A DNA stretch of 64,000 nucleotides from Akebia trifoliata (GCA_017979445.1 CM030711.1:12793092-12857091), one strand, 5' to 3'. Positions 34,480 to 47,000 are shown, counted from the first letter of the stretch. Notes: generated by a model not told the origin, from the sequence alone. A program made the numbers and translations.

Positions 34480-35470
34480 CGGAATTTGCCATTGATTGGA
34501 CTAAAACGTAACCCTTCCAGTGTTATAAGCAGATACGCACCATTAGTGTTTACATCTTTTACTACGTGAGGTCCATCTCATTTTGGATCAAATTTCTTTC
34601 CAGAATGGTGTGAGAGAATAATTAGTCGTTGTATGGCAAATCACCAATTTGAAAAGAACGTGGTCAAATTTTCTTATTAAATATACGTGAAAGACGGGCT
34701 TGGTAACACTCTAGTCGTTGTTGTGCTTCCAATTTTTTTTATCTAATGCATCAAGTTCAGCTAGACATAAATTGGCATTCTCGTCACAGGTTAGACCTTC
34801 TTGGATCATGATCCTTAGTGAAGGTATCTGACATTCCAAAGGGAGAACAACTTCAACTCCACAAACCAATGAGTAAGGTGTTGCTTGTATGGGGGTGCGG
34901 TATGAGGTTCTGCATACCCATAGTGCTTTCCCAATTCGTTCATACCAATCTTTTTTCAATTTTGAAATAACATTTTCAAGAACCTTACAAAGAGTTTTGT
35001 TGAAGGCTTCGACGAGTCCATTTGTTGCAGTGTTGTATATTGTAGAACATCTATGCTTAATGTTAAACTTCATGCAGAATTGATCCATCAACGTATTGCT
35101 AAAAGACTTCCCATTATCTGTCATGATATATCGTGGAATGCCGTAACGAAAGACAATATTATTTTAAATGAAGTCGACTATTATTTATTTTTTGACCTCT
35201 CGAAGGGGAATTGCTTCAACCCACTTAGAAAAGTAATCTGTTACGATAAGGAAATAGAGATGTTGCCTTGATGATTTTGAGAGTGGTCCAACGACATCAA
35301 GTCCCTATCCATCAAAGGGTCAAGATGCGATTGTAGGATGCAATGGCTCTGGTGGTTGACGGATGTAATCCCCATGAAATTGACAAACTTTACACTTTTT
35401 TGCATAATTTAATGAATCTTTTACCATTGTAGGCCAGTAGAATCTCATTATCTTCAGATTATGATGGAGT
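34480..35470 (-). pseudogene. Integrase of the Tat-like element
   Basis: Minus-strand frames give LDVVGPLSKSSRQHLYFLIV, TDYFSKWVEAIPL, then MTDNGKSFSNTLMDQFC, NGLVEAFNKTLCKVLENVIS and WVCRTSYRTPIQATPYSLV. This is the retroviral-type integrase core with its D...D...E pattern: D in VTDYFSKW, D in TDNG, E in VEAFNK. A C-terminal part (DPK, stop, DGPHVVKDVNTNGAYLL ... SPINGKF) follows after a frame change. In-frame stops include TGA where the family has tryptophan (DPKWDGP). Downstream the frame runs into the 11-residue repeats. It inserts element cDNA into the chromosome in active relatives. This copy is dead. Confidence 0.88.
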
Positions 35471-35770
35471 TTCGACCTTGACTGATGTGAACCGCACAGC
35501 CCAAAATGTGTTTCTTCTAAGATATCTCAGACTTCATCATCTTCGAGACATCTCATTAATATGTCGTCGAAAGAGCAATGATATAACTTATCGTTGAAAT
35601 ATAAAAATCGAGGTGTCCTATGACGTATTTCAATTTTATGCTTTAGATCGTCTGGCAACTTCCCATGTTGTAGATAGTCAATAAGCGGCTGTCTCCATTA
35701 TTTGACTTCAACTATTTCGACGGTGTTTGCTTTGCATGGTTTGCAATTTTCATATATTAGAGGAGGTACT

Positions 35771-36319
35771 ACACACCTATTGCAAATAGGGATACTCATT
35801 GTCTCTCCTTCTAGCATAGCTAAACTTGCAGCGTGTAGCATAGTGGTGATAAGGTATCAACTCATGTTTTCGAACGTCATACTCTATTAAGAGTTGGTTA
35901 ATGACATGTTGCGAGTCCCCATACACATAGAGTTGGTGTAACTTCATCTCTAACCCGAGTTTTAAACCAATGATTAGAGATTGGTATTCTGCAACATTGT
36001 TTGAACATAGTTTCGTCAAGACAAATGAAAACGGCAATATCTAATTTTGTGGTGTGATAAAAATTATTCCTGCCCCCGTTCCATCTTTTTTAGATGTACC
36101 ATCAAAGAACATTCTCCAAGCTGGAAGTATGTCAATAGAAAAGACTTCTTCGTCAGGCAAGTTGTGAGAAAATTCCCATTCAGCCGGAATAGGATAATCA
36201 ACAAGAAAGTAAGCTAATGTTTGTCCTTTTACAACCTTTTGAGGGATGTAAATAATCTCAAATTTTGATAAGAGAAGGGCCCATTTAGCTAGTCTTCCCG
36301 ACAAGACTGACCTTGTCAT
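35771..36319 (-). pseudogene. Second (archaeal-type) RNase H domain of the Tat-like element
   Basis: The minus-strand frame gives WRMFFDGTSKKDGTGAGIIF then, after a stop, NNVAEYQSLIIGLKLGLEMK and LYVYGDSQHVINQLL. The pattern FDGTS, NVAEYQSL and VYGDSQ matches the extra RNase H domain with D, E, D catalytic residues that follows the normal one in Tat-lineage gypsy elements. It is broken by a stop at about 36038. Confidence 0.85.
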
Positions 36320-36770
36320 GATATACTTGAGTAGATTAGCCCGCGTAGTGAGTCAGATTGTGTGTCATAACATGTAATGCTAAAGTTTCTTCATGGCAAA
36401 GATGAGTACTGAACATGTCTTCGTGATTGGTGAATAATTTACTTCTGTTTCAACAAGAATTCGACTCAAGTAGTAGAGTGCACCTTCTTTTCCTTCATCA
36501 TTTTCTTGAGTGAATAATACTCCTAGTGGCATTTCTTATGCATTAATATAGAGAATCAGTAGCTTTTCGGGAATTGGTGCAGAAAGTACAAGAGGTTTGA
36601 AAAGATACTCTTTGATATTTTTCAGAGCATTCTCATAAGTTTCATCATATTCAAATGATGTATCTTTCTTCATCAATCGACTGAAGGGATGACAACGCTT
36701 AGCTAAATTCGAGATGAATTTACGAATATAAACCAGTTGGTCTTATAGACTTTTGAGTTCATGAATGTTT
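36311..36770 (-). pseudogene. First RNase H domain of the Tat-like element
   Basis: The minus strand reads FSRLMKKDTSFEYDETYENA, KEYLFKPLVLSAPIPEKLLI, a stop, then GVLFTQENDEGKEGALYYLS, EVNYSPITKTCSVLIFAMKK and another stop. This is the usual RNase H region after RT (connection domain, YYLSR, VNYSPIEK motifs). The DNA shows at least two in-frame stops. Confidence 0.8.
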
Positions 36771-36904
36771 TTTGGTGCTGACATCTTTTGGATGGCTTCA
36801 ATCTTGTTTTGATCGATTTCAATGTCATGATGCCGAACCACGAACCCTAAGAATTTACCCGAGGTAACTCCAAAAATACATTTTAGTGGATTCATCTTGA
36901 GTTA

Positions 36905-37450
36905 GTACCTTCACAATCTATCGAAGATATCACATAAATGTTGTAAGTGATTTTTTCTTTTCTTGGACTTTACCACTAAGTCATCAACATAACATTCCAC
37001 CTTATCATGTAGCATGTCATCAAAGATCTTCTGTATAGCTCGTTGGTAAGTAGCACCAGCATTCTTAAGTCCAAAAGGCATAACTTTGTAACAATATATA
37101 TATTTTGTGGTACGAAAGACCGTAAGCTCCTTATCTTTTGGCGACATTTGGATTTGATTGTAACTAGAAGATCCATCCATGAAAGATAAAGTTTTATGTC
37201 CTATAGTTGCATCAACCATAATTTCTATGATTGGAAGTGAAAAATCATCTTTCAGACACGTATTATTCAAAATCATGAAAATCTACATATACTCAAATCT
37301 GTCAATTCTTCTTTCTTACCAGAAGTATGTTAGAAATCAAGGTAGGATACTTTACTTCTCAGATCAAGCTAGCTTCTATCAACTTGTTGACCTTTGTCTT
37401 AATCTGTGATACCAACTCTAGTCGAAAATGACATTGTGCCTATTTTATTG
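36905..37450 (-). pseudogene. Reverse transcriptase of the Tat-like element
   Basis: Minus-strand translation gives SFMDGSSSYNQIQM, KVMPFGLKNAGATYQRAIQK and the catalytic box YVDDLVVKSK. Further upstream, in shifted frames, come VNKLIEASLI and ILLVRKKE, which correspond to the RT N-terminal fingers. At least one frameshift lies near 37276, and stops occur upstream. It copies element RNA into DNA in active relatives. Confidence 0.9.
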
Positions 37451-38386
37451 AACGAATTTCATGTTTGACTGCGAGTGATGAACAACGATCTTCGGATCAA
37501 GTCCTGGAATTTCTTTGTAAGTCCAAGCAAAAACATCTTTGTATTCTTGTAACAACGTAAGGTACTCGGATTCTTCATGATGATTTAAAAGAGTGTTGAC
37601 GAATGTGAGTTGCGACTCTTCAATTGTCCCAATATTTATTTCTTTCAAGTCGTTGACAGTGGCTTGTCCTCCTTCTTCAAAGACCAGTGGAGCATTTTCG
37701 AGTTCTTCATTTGACAATGTAGAATCTTCTTCAGCGAATTCCTCAATGGTAATGTGATTTACATAAATAATATCTTCAAAATTATCTATTCCCGTAGTTG
37801 AAACTTGACTGTTGCTCGTTTGATTTGTCAGGCCGATGGTACGTCGCTTTACAACTAATGTATCTCATATCGAGACTTCTAAAATTGTTTGTCGTTTAAT
37901 GCGAGATGGAATAGTGCTATGCAAGCCACTACTATCTTTATGCTTAACATGTTTATTTTTTTGCTTAGGTCGGAATCGTGATTCCCTTCGTATTTTTACT
38001 TTAACATTTTGACTGAGTCTAGATAATGCAAATGCACGAGGTTTATGAACTTGTACATAATGATGATCATCTAAAGCGTCCAATCGATTAAATACTGATG
38101 TGGTTGAGATGTGACAACCAATTCGATCAAAGATCGATGTGTATGAAACTGGTGTTTCTTTAATAGACTCATCGATAACTTCTATTGTAGTATGTTGTGA
38201 AGAAGTCGTCTTCATCTTAGAAATTTTGATTGGAGCCTCTAGCGTATACCCTAGCCTTGTTCTTGTGAATGAAATTCTTTTTCCAACTCGAACAAGTTTG
38301 ACTTGTGTTGCAGTTAAACCATAAATTTGATTAGTTTGTGGTAGTTCACCCAATCGCATAGGTTCACCTTTCCCCCTAATCGGCAA
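37451..38386 (-). pseudogene. Spacer polyprotein region between protease and RT of the Tat-like element
   Basis: Two open minus-strand stretches (37865-38386 and 37445-37717) carry VFNRLDALDDHHYVQVHKPR and HHEESEYLTLLQEYKDVFAW TYKEIPGLDPKIV. The second, with the phrase DVFAWTYKEIPGLDP, is the segment that precedes RT in gypsy polyproteins. The first is lineage-specific and is recognised only by position. Confidence 0.7.
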
Positions 38387-39010
38387 TCTCGAATAACTTT
38401 GAAGTCTTAAGATAGAACCAATTTTTGGAGTTTACTTTTGCAAGATTGTCTTCATGGTTTTTCGTGATTGACGTAGTTGGGACAACATTTTTCACGGGTG
38501 TCCTTACTATATAAGATTTTTAGAAAGGTATAACTGGAAGGATTAACTTTTCTTTTAGCATCTCTAATTCGACTTTAGAAATAGAAGACTTGGTTTTCGA
38601 GGAAATCTCTTCGAAAGGTAATTATCCCGACTTTCGTTGTGATTACATCATGTAATAAAGCATTGGGATTGGCAACACAACTATGGATAATGCGTCCACC
38701 ATTGATCGACTCACCTTGATCCGTTGACGTTCTGATTCTTACTTCTTTATTCGTTCTTTCTGAAGCTAAGAACCAAGAGAAATCTTTTCGGCATCATGCA
38801 TTGTATGCTTTCCTCTATCAGATTTTTCCTTACTAGGAGGTATCTAAATTTGAAGTACTTCTTGAATGACGCTGTCTCCGAAATAAAATTTTGCATCGAC
38901 AAAATATGTTTCTACCTTGTCAAACAGTTGATCTTCGACTACTACATGTTCTACACATCATCTTGGTAATACTTGAAGTATTGATGTAACGTGGGTGGTA
39001 TTACTCTAGT

Positions 39011-39370
39011 TTCATGCAGTTACGATCGACCGAGAAGCAAGTGATATGAAATTTTACAATCAATCATGTGAAAAAGTATCGTTGACTCCAAATCTGCAAT
39101 AGAGAGCTTTACTCTTATCATGCTGATAGCTCTTTGGCCCCCTAAGTTGAAGCCTTGAATCATCAACTTACTACGAACAAGTTGATCCGATGAGATGTCA
39201 ACTTGTTTCATTGTATGAATTGGCATGATGTTGACCGCAGAACCATAATCCAAGAGGATTCTTTGAACTTTATTCTCCTTCACATAACCTGTGACGTAAA
39301 GAGGCCTATTATGAGGTCGAGACCCCAATTGGAGATCCTCATTAGTGAAGGTGATTGTGGCCATGCACAT
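39011..39370 (-). pseudogene. Aspartic protease of the Tat-like element
   Basis: The minus-strand frame has VQRILLDYGSAVNIMPIHTM (retropepsin active-site aspartate in LDYGS), then MIQGFNLGGQRAISMIRVKL and a final YHLLLGRSW-like motif. Its order, between gag and RT, fits. It cleaves the gag-pol polyprotein in active relatives. Confidence 0.85.
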
Positions 39371-39720
39371 ACTGTTTTGTTGTGGATTTATGTCAGGCTG
39401 AACTTTCTATTTTGATTCAGTTGAGCTTTGTTTTAAAGCATGTTGAATTTTTTGGAGTTCATTAGAGAAATCCAAGTCGACCTACGAATCTTCTATTTTC
39501 GAAGTGATATTGTCTTTTTCAAGTCTCTGATCTCCATTACTGGAAGTAGTCGGATGTTCTTCAGACCTATCACCGATATCATCTTCTAGTACTTCTGTTT
39601 CTACTTGGTGACATAAAATCATTCAGACTTCCTTTAAGAGCTTCTTGGGTAATAATTCTAGAAGAATAATCGGCACATGGGGAGGTTGTTGAAAGATGTC
39701 TTCGGGTCTGCTGGTGGAAC

Positions 39721-41349
39721 TCAAAAAACTTTCTTCTTTGTTGCTCTTTTTTGTTTCTTTGACTCTGTATTTAGTTTTGACTTTTTTCTTTTTCTCTTTG
39801 ATTTTGAAATAGAAGGAGTTGGCACATATGTAGGGCGTCTTTTTTGACGAGTAACAACTTTCCACCCTTCATGATCAACTGAAGTAAACTGTGAGATATT
39901 CAACTTTAAATTTGAAGTCAAATGAGATTGTTGTCCTTGTTGAGGTGGAGTAGGAAATGTCCTGATTTTTCTTTGATTTGACTTTGTCCCTAGTGTGGAA
40001 AGGGCCTTTTCAACATCCGAAAGTATGGACATGAGTTGTGATGATTTAGGTAAAACTTTAGTGATCTGAAGAGATGGAGTCTGCATTGCATAGTGACTTG
40101 CCAAGAGTATTGGATCAAAAAATCTAAAGGTGACAGAAGTCATGTTGGAAGTAGCAACATTTTCGACACAACCAAGTTTAATTTTCCTTTGATGTGCCAA
40201 ATCTATAATTTTCTCCTTGAAGACGAAGCATTTTTCAATCGGGTGACTAATCACCCTGTGATAACGACAATACTTTGGATCATTGTCGCGACCGGCTTCC
40301 TCGGGTCATTTGAGTATTGGAAGTTTAATGAGCTTTAATTTCAACAACTCTTCGAGTACTTTTTAGCTTCAAGTTTTTTTAGAGTTTTCCAAGCCTTTCC
40401 TTTTTCTTGTGTTGAATCAGCTCTTGACTGATCTTCTCTTCTCTTACTTGTGATCTTGATAGGTTTATTGGTGGTGGTAGATAAGACTTCTTTAGTTTTG
40501 AAAGACTTGTCATCCTTCTTTTCTTACCTTCGAGACTCACTTGGTCGTGGAGTCTGATGCACAACTATACTCTGTTCCATGTCATGTGCACAAGTAGCTA
40601 GTTCTTTGAAAGTATGTGGCTTAATTCCTTTTAGGATGTAGAGGAGTTGCTAGTGCATCCCTTGAACACACATCTCGATAGCAGAAGATTGAGAGAGTCG
40701 ATCCATGCAGTTGAGGGAGAGATTTCTCCATCGTTCGATGTACTTGATGATCAGTTCATCCTTCCTTTGTTTAACGACAGCAAGCTCCACCATACTCACA
40801 TTCTTCTAGTGCTATAGAAGTAGCTAAGGAATACTCTTTTGAGTTGATCCCAACTGTCTATTGAATTGGGTTCTAAATTGGTATACTAATTGAACGCATT
40901 GCGGCGGAGGGAGCGAACAAATTGTTTCACCATGAAGTTACCAAATATACCGGCGTTGTTGCAAGTTTCGATGAAGTGAATAATATGCTGCTTTGGATTG
41001 CCTTTTTCCTTGAACTGTTGGAATTTTGACTATTGATATCCCGTCGAAAGATGCATTTGTTCGATGCGTTAAATGTAGGGTTTGGAGTAAACTAATAAGA
41101 ACTGTGACATGCTCCCATACTGAGCACGAATGGTGTCAGTAATCATTGCTTGTAGTTATTGAACAGAAAGTGAGGCAAATGACCCCTATGGTAGGTCTCA
41201 CGTAGTTTTACGTGAGCTAGTATAGTTTTCTCGTTCTTCTTTACAAGAAGCCGTGTACGTTTCAAAAGTGAATCTTGGAGGATGTGAAGGTCCAGTACTT
41301 GATTCATTCTCCTTGTCTTTCTACTCCAAACGACTGACAAGGGTTGCAA
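39721..41349 (-). pseudogene. Gag of the Tat-like element
   Basis: Minus-strand frames at about 40960-40790 read ETCNNAGIFGNFMVKQFVRS LRRNAFN, stop, YTNLEPNSIDSWDQL, typical of the retrotransposon gag domain with its conserved tryptophan codon (W in FNWY) turned into TAG. Downstream, basic stretches (KSKRKRKKSKLN, 39721-40254) and a HP..KCFVFK motif resemble the gag C-terminus and nucleic-acid binding part. Several stops and shifts are present. Confidence 0.75.
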
Positions 41350-41858
41350 TTTGGATGTCTTTATCTTCCATTGCCTTTGTCAATTTATTGATAGTGTCTA
41401 CCATCTAAACAACTTGTTCCTCCATTGTTAGCGCTCCAACTATCATAACTGCTCTGATAAAGGTGTAAGTTTGCGACAGAAAAGTGATTGATAGGGATCT
41501 AGACAATCCCTCGCTTGATTTCGAATCAGATCCAGAATCCGACAAGTGGTCTTCTACAACGTCTGCTCACGATGCCTTCGTTGTGAGTGCGTTTTTGTGG
41601 CACGTTTTTTGGAGTGATGCTGGAGAGGCTCCACCAACTTAAATCCACTAGTTTTCGTCATTGTTCGCGTTACATGATGATCACGACTGATAACCTAGGT
41701 AGATTCAAGGTTTGAAGAACTGATTTTCTTACCTTTCTCAGTAGTAGTTGATGTGATGGCGTTGACGTTGCAAGATGCCATCGATGTTTTGGTTGATGTT
41801 TTTGTAATTAACTAAAAGATGAGAGGTTGAGATGGTCTCACCAGGTATGCTAGAAATT

Positions 41859-42061
41859 TGTTGACAATAAATTTCAACAAATCTAACTTGAGATCTATGA
41901 AATATGATCGCAAATGATTTTATTGATTTTTTATGAAAATGAGATACAGATTTCAATGTTTCCTTAAATTAACAGTCAAGTACAAAAATAGTGACGTATG
42001 TAGCTTTTCTTCTTTCTGGGCTTCGTGCTTTATTAGCTGGGAAGGTTGCTTTGACGTTGGC
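41859..42061 (-). mobile_element. 5' LTR of the Tat-like element, first part (interrupted)
   Basis: It starts TGTTGACAATAAATTTC, collinear with 25905 onward, and breaks off in GACGTTGGC, where the Athila-like element inserted. The continuation is at 55536-56143. Together they give 811 bp against 812 bp for the left LTR. Confidence 0.92.
42057..42061. repeat. Target-site duplication TTGGC, left copy
   Basis: Repeated at 55531-55535. The undisturbed LTR at about 26100-26106 has the single sequence GCGTTGGC followed by TTTATT, which proves the duplication. Confidence 0.92.
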
Positions 42062-43328
42062 TGATAAGGTCCCAATAATTTCACTTTGGGATCGTAATTT
42101 CACAAAGATTATCAAAGTTTAAATACTAGTTCTTTAATAATAATAATAAATTATATTAAAATCCCAAATTAATATAACTAACAATAATTTGTTACTAATT
42201 TCAGGTGAAGAGGGTACATTCGAAAACCAACAAAAGGTGTAATAATTACTGTTACAACATGCGAGCAAAGAGGAAGCAACCAGTCAAAGTCAAGCTGATT
42301 TGGCTGTCACGTCACCGTGCTACGGTCATCTCGAGGAATTTATCCTCGAGATTTGCACAGAAGCTTCCAATTGCTTCGGTGGTTGTAACTGAATGGGTCC
42401 TTCGAATCAAATCATCCGCCAAATCAACCTGATTACCCGAATATGAATGTTATAAATTGGAAGGTTGATTTCAGAGAAAGGAGGCTCTCTTCTTCTGTAA
42501 TTTTTGGCTTTTCTTTCTTTAATTCTCTGTAATTTTCTTTTGAGAGAGCTATTGAGTGTAGTGAGAACATCAAGAGTAATCCATTCATACTTTTTGTAAT
42601 TCTTTTGAGAGCTATTAAAGGAGGATTACAGATCAATTATCATCTTCTTCACCTATTTTCTCTTTTCTTTTGTTATTTTCTGTAATTACAATTCTTGCAA
42701 TGATTGGCTAAATTCTCATTAGAGAAGTTAAGAAAGCTAGAGCAAATTAATCCCTCTAATGTAGATTTAGATTCTTACTTTGCTTACATGTTATTATTCT
42801 GAAAATTCTCTTCTGATTAAGGTAATTTAGTTTATATTTTTTATTCAACTTTGATAGCCATTACTTAGATAAGTTCAAGAACGGTTATACTCTGTGAAGA
42901 ATCAGAATATAAATTGGGCAATCTCCATTATATTAGGATTTTCATGAATAGCTTTTGATTACTTTCAAAGATTTAATTGATCCATCTTCCGATCCATGAG
43001 CAATGACTTGCTCCATAGATTGAGTTAATCTCAGAATTTATCTACATTATGGATTAATTGCAAAGGCTTGATTGACTTCTCTAATCTCTCTCTTTTGGAT
43101 TTTCAATCTTTATTTCTTGTTTTGATTTTAAATTTCAAGTTGATTTCCATTGTAGTTGTGCAACAAATATGTTTTTAAGGAATTTGATTTCTAATTTTGT
43201 TTTGGCATTTTTATCCGAATGAGCTTTTGAATCCCAATTGTCCCTGTGGAACGAATTCAACTTACCCAAAGTCTTATTTTACATCTCTATCTCGGCATTT
43301 ACCCATCAAGTTTTACAATCGATTAAAA
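42062..43328 (+). mobile_element. 5' LTR of the Athila-like element
   Basis: It starts TGATAAGGTCCCAATAATTTC. Its first 556 bp (to about 42617) are collinear with 54954-55530, and the primer-binding site begins at 43329. Either the LTR is about 1.27 kb and the 3' copy is short, or the LTR is about 0.56 kb and a 0.7-kb leader precedes the primer site. The adjacency of a primer site to LTR ends favours the first. Confidence 0.65.
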
Positions 43329-43347
43329 TGGCGCCGCTACCGGGAAC
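43329..43347 (+). promoter_or_regulatory. Primer-binding site (tRNA-Asp type)
   Basis: TGGCGCCGCTACCGGGAAC closely follows the complement of the plant tRNA-Asp 3' end used by Athila/Tat elements (TGGCGCCGTTGCCGGGGA). It is not a tRNA gene: no cloverleaf surrounds it. Confidence 0.85.
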
Positions 43348-44542
43348 AGCTAGTTGATTCATTTTTCAATTCGGAAAGAATCCGAAACAAAATTGAAACT
43401 TGTTTTGCTTGAAACAGAAGCTAAACGAACAGAAACAAATTTGAAAAAATTTCCATTACAATCCTCAAGATATCATAAATCATTTCCAATTTGAAAAATC
43501 AATTTTCATCAAAATTTCATCGCTCCGCGATTGCCCCCTACTGCTCCGCGGTGACGTGGCAATATTTTTTGCTAATTTTTGTTGACAAAGTTTCTGACAT
43601 CATAGACATTGTAATGGTCATATTGGTTTTTTTCTTAGCATTCTGATTTGAATAATTTTGTTATTTTCAGGTGAAGGATTTGACAGAAGTCAACCAAAAT
43701 TGACGAAAGGCGACACGTAGAATTTTAATCCACTGAATTGGTTCTTTCAACGAGAAGATCAGCAAATTCAAATTTTCTCTGCATTTTATTTTTCTTAGAA
43801 AACAACTTGTATTAGGAACTTGAATTTGTATTAAATTTTAATTGTATCCGAGAGGGCTCGGATTGTAATAGAATTAGGGACGGACGATAGTGGGACGAAA
43901 CTATCTCAGCCCGTCGGGTTCGTACACCAAATTTGGTGTTGGTGGCCCGAGTCGACTCAACTCGATCATCCCCCGTCTAGAACGGGAGGTAAAATTTTGA
44001 AACACTCACGCATCACTCGCTAGTGAGTTTCTGTATTGCTTTTGAATGACTAATCTGTATACATTAGATCGCATATAGTAACAAGGGCACCCTTACGAGG
44101 ATGGCACCATAAGATAAGAATCGGATTTCATTATCGATATCTTGCCCTTCTAGGAAAATCAAATTCACAGCAAATTAATTAATTAAAATTTGATTAGACT
44201 GGACTCTAGGTTCCATCGAGCTCATTAAGTAAAACTAATCAAAAGTTGCACCAACTGCACTTCTTGATCGTGAACAGTGCCTAAGCGCAATCCTGCCCTG
44301 TAGTATTACGTGTATTCGAGGGATAGACACACGTCTATTCTAGACGAGAGGTGTTCTAAGAGTGCCCTTGCTCAGCATCGTGCGCCACCTCTCCTTTGGA
44401 GATTAAACTGGTTGTTCCAATTTCAGAGATTTGGGTTGGAGGCTTTGATTAATCCTTTGAACCAGTTAGGAGCTGTCTAGTAATAGGCACCCAGTTCTCA
44501 CGTCTGAATTTCTCCCTCTTATTGTGTGCAATTTGGTAGTGT
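43348..44542. other. Untranslated leader of the Athila-like element
   Basis: Lies between the primer site and gag. Only short unsupported frames are present. It contains a GC-richer block (43860-44000) with no recognised motif. Confidence 0.6.
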
Positions 44543-46240
44543 ATGTTAGGTAGGAGATCGCAGAAAAATCCAATTATTTTTTATCCGGAGATTACAAGGT
44601 CTCACCCACTACCTAAGGTTAGACGAGAAAACAACACCGTTCTCACTCCACCAGTCCCAAAAATGGATTCACATCCACCTCCACCTCATCACAACCATGA
44701 GGATCAGCGAACTCTCAATGAGTTGTTCGTCTCTATTACTGCCAACCCTCCATCGTGTATAGCTTTTCCTGTCGCTAATGTGGCACAATTTAAAATTCGG
44801 GCAGCCACCATCAATATGCAGCCCAAATTCCACGATTTCGAAAGTGAACAACCGTACAATCACCTCAATAAATTCTTGACCTTATGCTAGACATTCAAAA
44901 ATGGTCACCTCGACGATGAGAATGTCAAGCTTAGGTTATTTCCACTCTCTCTCGAAGACCATGCTGTAGCTTGGTTAAACTCCTTGTCCTCCAACTCTAT
45001 CACTACGTGGGATGAGTTGTCGAGAAAATTCATGGCTAAATTCTTCCCTATGATGAAGACGGAACAATTCAAAAATGTCATTCGGAACTTCAAGGGAAGA
45101 TCGGATGAAGAATTCTCCCAGACTTGGGAAATGTTTAATGACCTTCTTGTCAAGTGTCCGCACCATGGGATAGACAAAGCCCAATTAGTTAATTTCTTTT
45201 ATCGAGGTCTCCCAACAGCCCAGCGCATTCTTCTCGAGTCTATGCATCAGGGTAAATTTATAAATCAGACTCCTAATCAAGCAAATGAATTCTTAGTCGA
45301 ATTGGCTGAGAATACTCGAAATTGGAGTACAAACATAGGGGATTTTGATAAAGGAGATTTAGGAGTCAAGAAACCGGGCATGTATGAGGTTAAGTCTGAT
45401 CCTGAACTCAAGAATGTCATGAATAGCCTTGTGAGTAGCTTACAAAGTCTCAACAAAAAGTTTGACGCTTTCAGTGTCAAATCCAACTTTCAAAAAGCCA
45501 CTCCAATTCTACAAGTCGCCATAGAGACATTTTCATCATGTCAGCTGTGTGAGAATTTCAATCATTCTACGGAAAATTAGCCTACCTTGACTCCCTCGTA
45601 GTCAGAGCAAGCCAATGTTGTTGGAAATTACAGCACATATAAAAAACCCATTCCTAACTCCTATAGTCAGAAGTACCATCCCGGTAATAGGTTTCACCCC
45701 AATTTTTCATATCGACAAAGTGAACCTATCCAATCAGGAGGTCCCCCAAGGTTTCAGAAAAATTTCAATCGTCAAACTCATGCCAGTATGAACCTATCTT
45801 TGGTTCCACAACCATCTTACTCTTCACCTCAAAATTCTGATCTACGGGTGATTATTGTCGACCCTATGACTAATTATTCTCCTCCTGTTGCTCAAACAAA
45901 CTCAGCATTAGAATCAATGATGGCTGAGATATTAAAGCAACAACAGTAACTCATACAGACTACCCAGAGTCAATTTCAGATCAACCAGGTTACTGCGCAA
46001 GCAATTAAAAATTTAGAGGTTCAGATGGGTTAGTTAGCTTCATCCATAGGAGAGAAAAATAAAGGCCAATTTCCCAGTCAAATTGTGCCTAATCCAGCAG
46101 GAACTGTTCCAAGAGGACAATATGAAATCAATAGTCAGGTAGGTCCCTCTAATTCTATTCAAGCCGTCCACACCTTACGATCCGGTAAACTGGTGGACAA
46201 TAAAGTTGAAATGCCTGAGGATGTTCTAATCTAAGAAACA
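44543..46240 (+). pseudogene. Gag of the Athila-like element
   Basis: ATG 44543 or the internal ATG 44663 (MDSHPPPPHHNHEDQRTLNE) opens the frame. Then come FHDFESEQPYNHLNKFLTLC, a TAG stop at about 44888, TFKNGHLDDENVKLRLFPLS, AWLNSLSSNSITTWDELSRK, FFYRGLPTAQRILLESMHQG and AENTRNW. After a stop at 45578 a Pro/Ser/Gln-rich tail continues, with EVQMG, stop, LASSIGEKNKGQFPSQ near 46020-46090 and more stops. This is the capsid-type gag (retrotrans_gag fold) of Athila elements. It packages element RNA in active relatives. Confidence 0.88.
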
Positions 46241-46559
46241 ACCTCTAGTGCACCTTCCATAGAAAAAGAAGACCAGTCCAAGGAAACACCTCCCCCTCTC
46301 GAAAGTTGAGTAATCATTCCCAAAGCCCCGTTCCCTCATAGACTCATAGATAACAAAAAGGGAAAATAATTGGAAAGAATTTTAGAAATATTAAAAAATG
46401 TTCAAATAAATATTCCCTTCCTTGATGCAATTCGTCAAATTTCCTCGTATGCCAAATTTCCCAAAGATCTTACCACAGTTAAACGAAAAACTCTTGTGCC
46501 AAGAGAGGCTGTGATGACAGCCTAGTTTTCTTGTCTGATTCAACAGACAATTGTTCCTA

Positions 46560-47000
46560 AATTCAAGGACCCAGGCTGTCCTACAATTTCTGTGCATATC
46601 GGAGATACGATGATTGAGAAATGTCTATTATATCTTGGGACTAGTGTGAATCTTCTTCCATTCTCAGTCTACCAGCAATTAGGTTTATGTGAACTTAAAC
46701 CTACGGATATCACTCTGAGTCTAGCAGATAGATCGGTGAAGATTCCCAAGGGAATAGTGGAGGATGTAATCAATAAAGTGAAAGATTTCTACTTTCTTGT
46801 CGACTTTGTAGTTCTTGACACTGAACCTGTCATCAACCCAAATTTTTCATGTTCCAGTCATCTTAGGAAGACCTTTCTTAGCCACTTCCGATGCAGTCAT
46901 CAAGTGTTGTAATGGTATCATGACCCTAGCATTTGGGGACATGAAGGTCAAAATGAATGTCTTCCAAAATAAGTTTCAATCTATTGACATGGATTATTTG
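46560..47000 (+). pseudogene. Aspartic protease of the Athila-like element, catalytic aspartate lost
   Basis: The frame gives CLLYLGTSVNLLPFSVYQQL then GLCELKPTDITLSLADRSVK. The family active site DLGASVNLLP appears as YLGTSVNLLP, so the catalytic aspartate is tyrosine. A one-base shift near 46840 moves the frame: the end (VPVILGRPFLATSDAVIKC) continues in the frame starting at 46815 and runs open to 47330 into the linker before RT. Confidence 0.85.

Noticed and set aside
43329..43347. tRNA gene signal
   Set aside because: Only the 3'-end complement of tRNA-Asp is present, next to LTR sequence. It is a primer-binding site.
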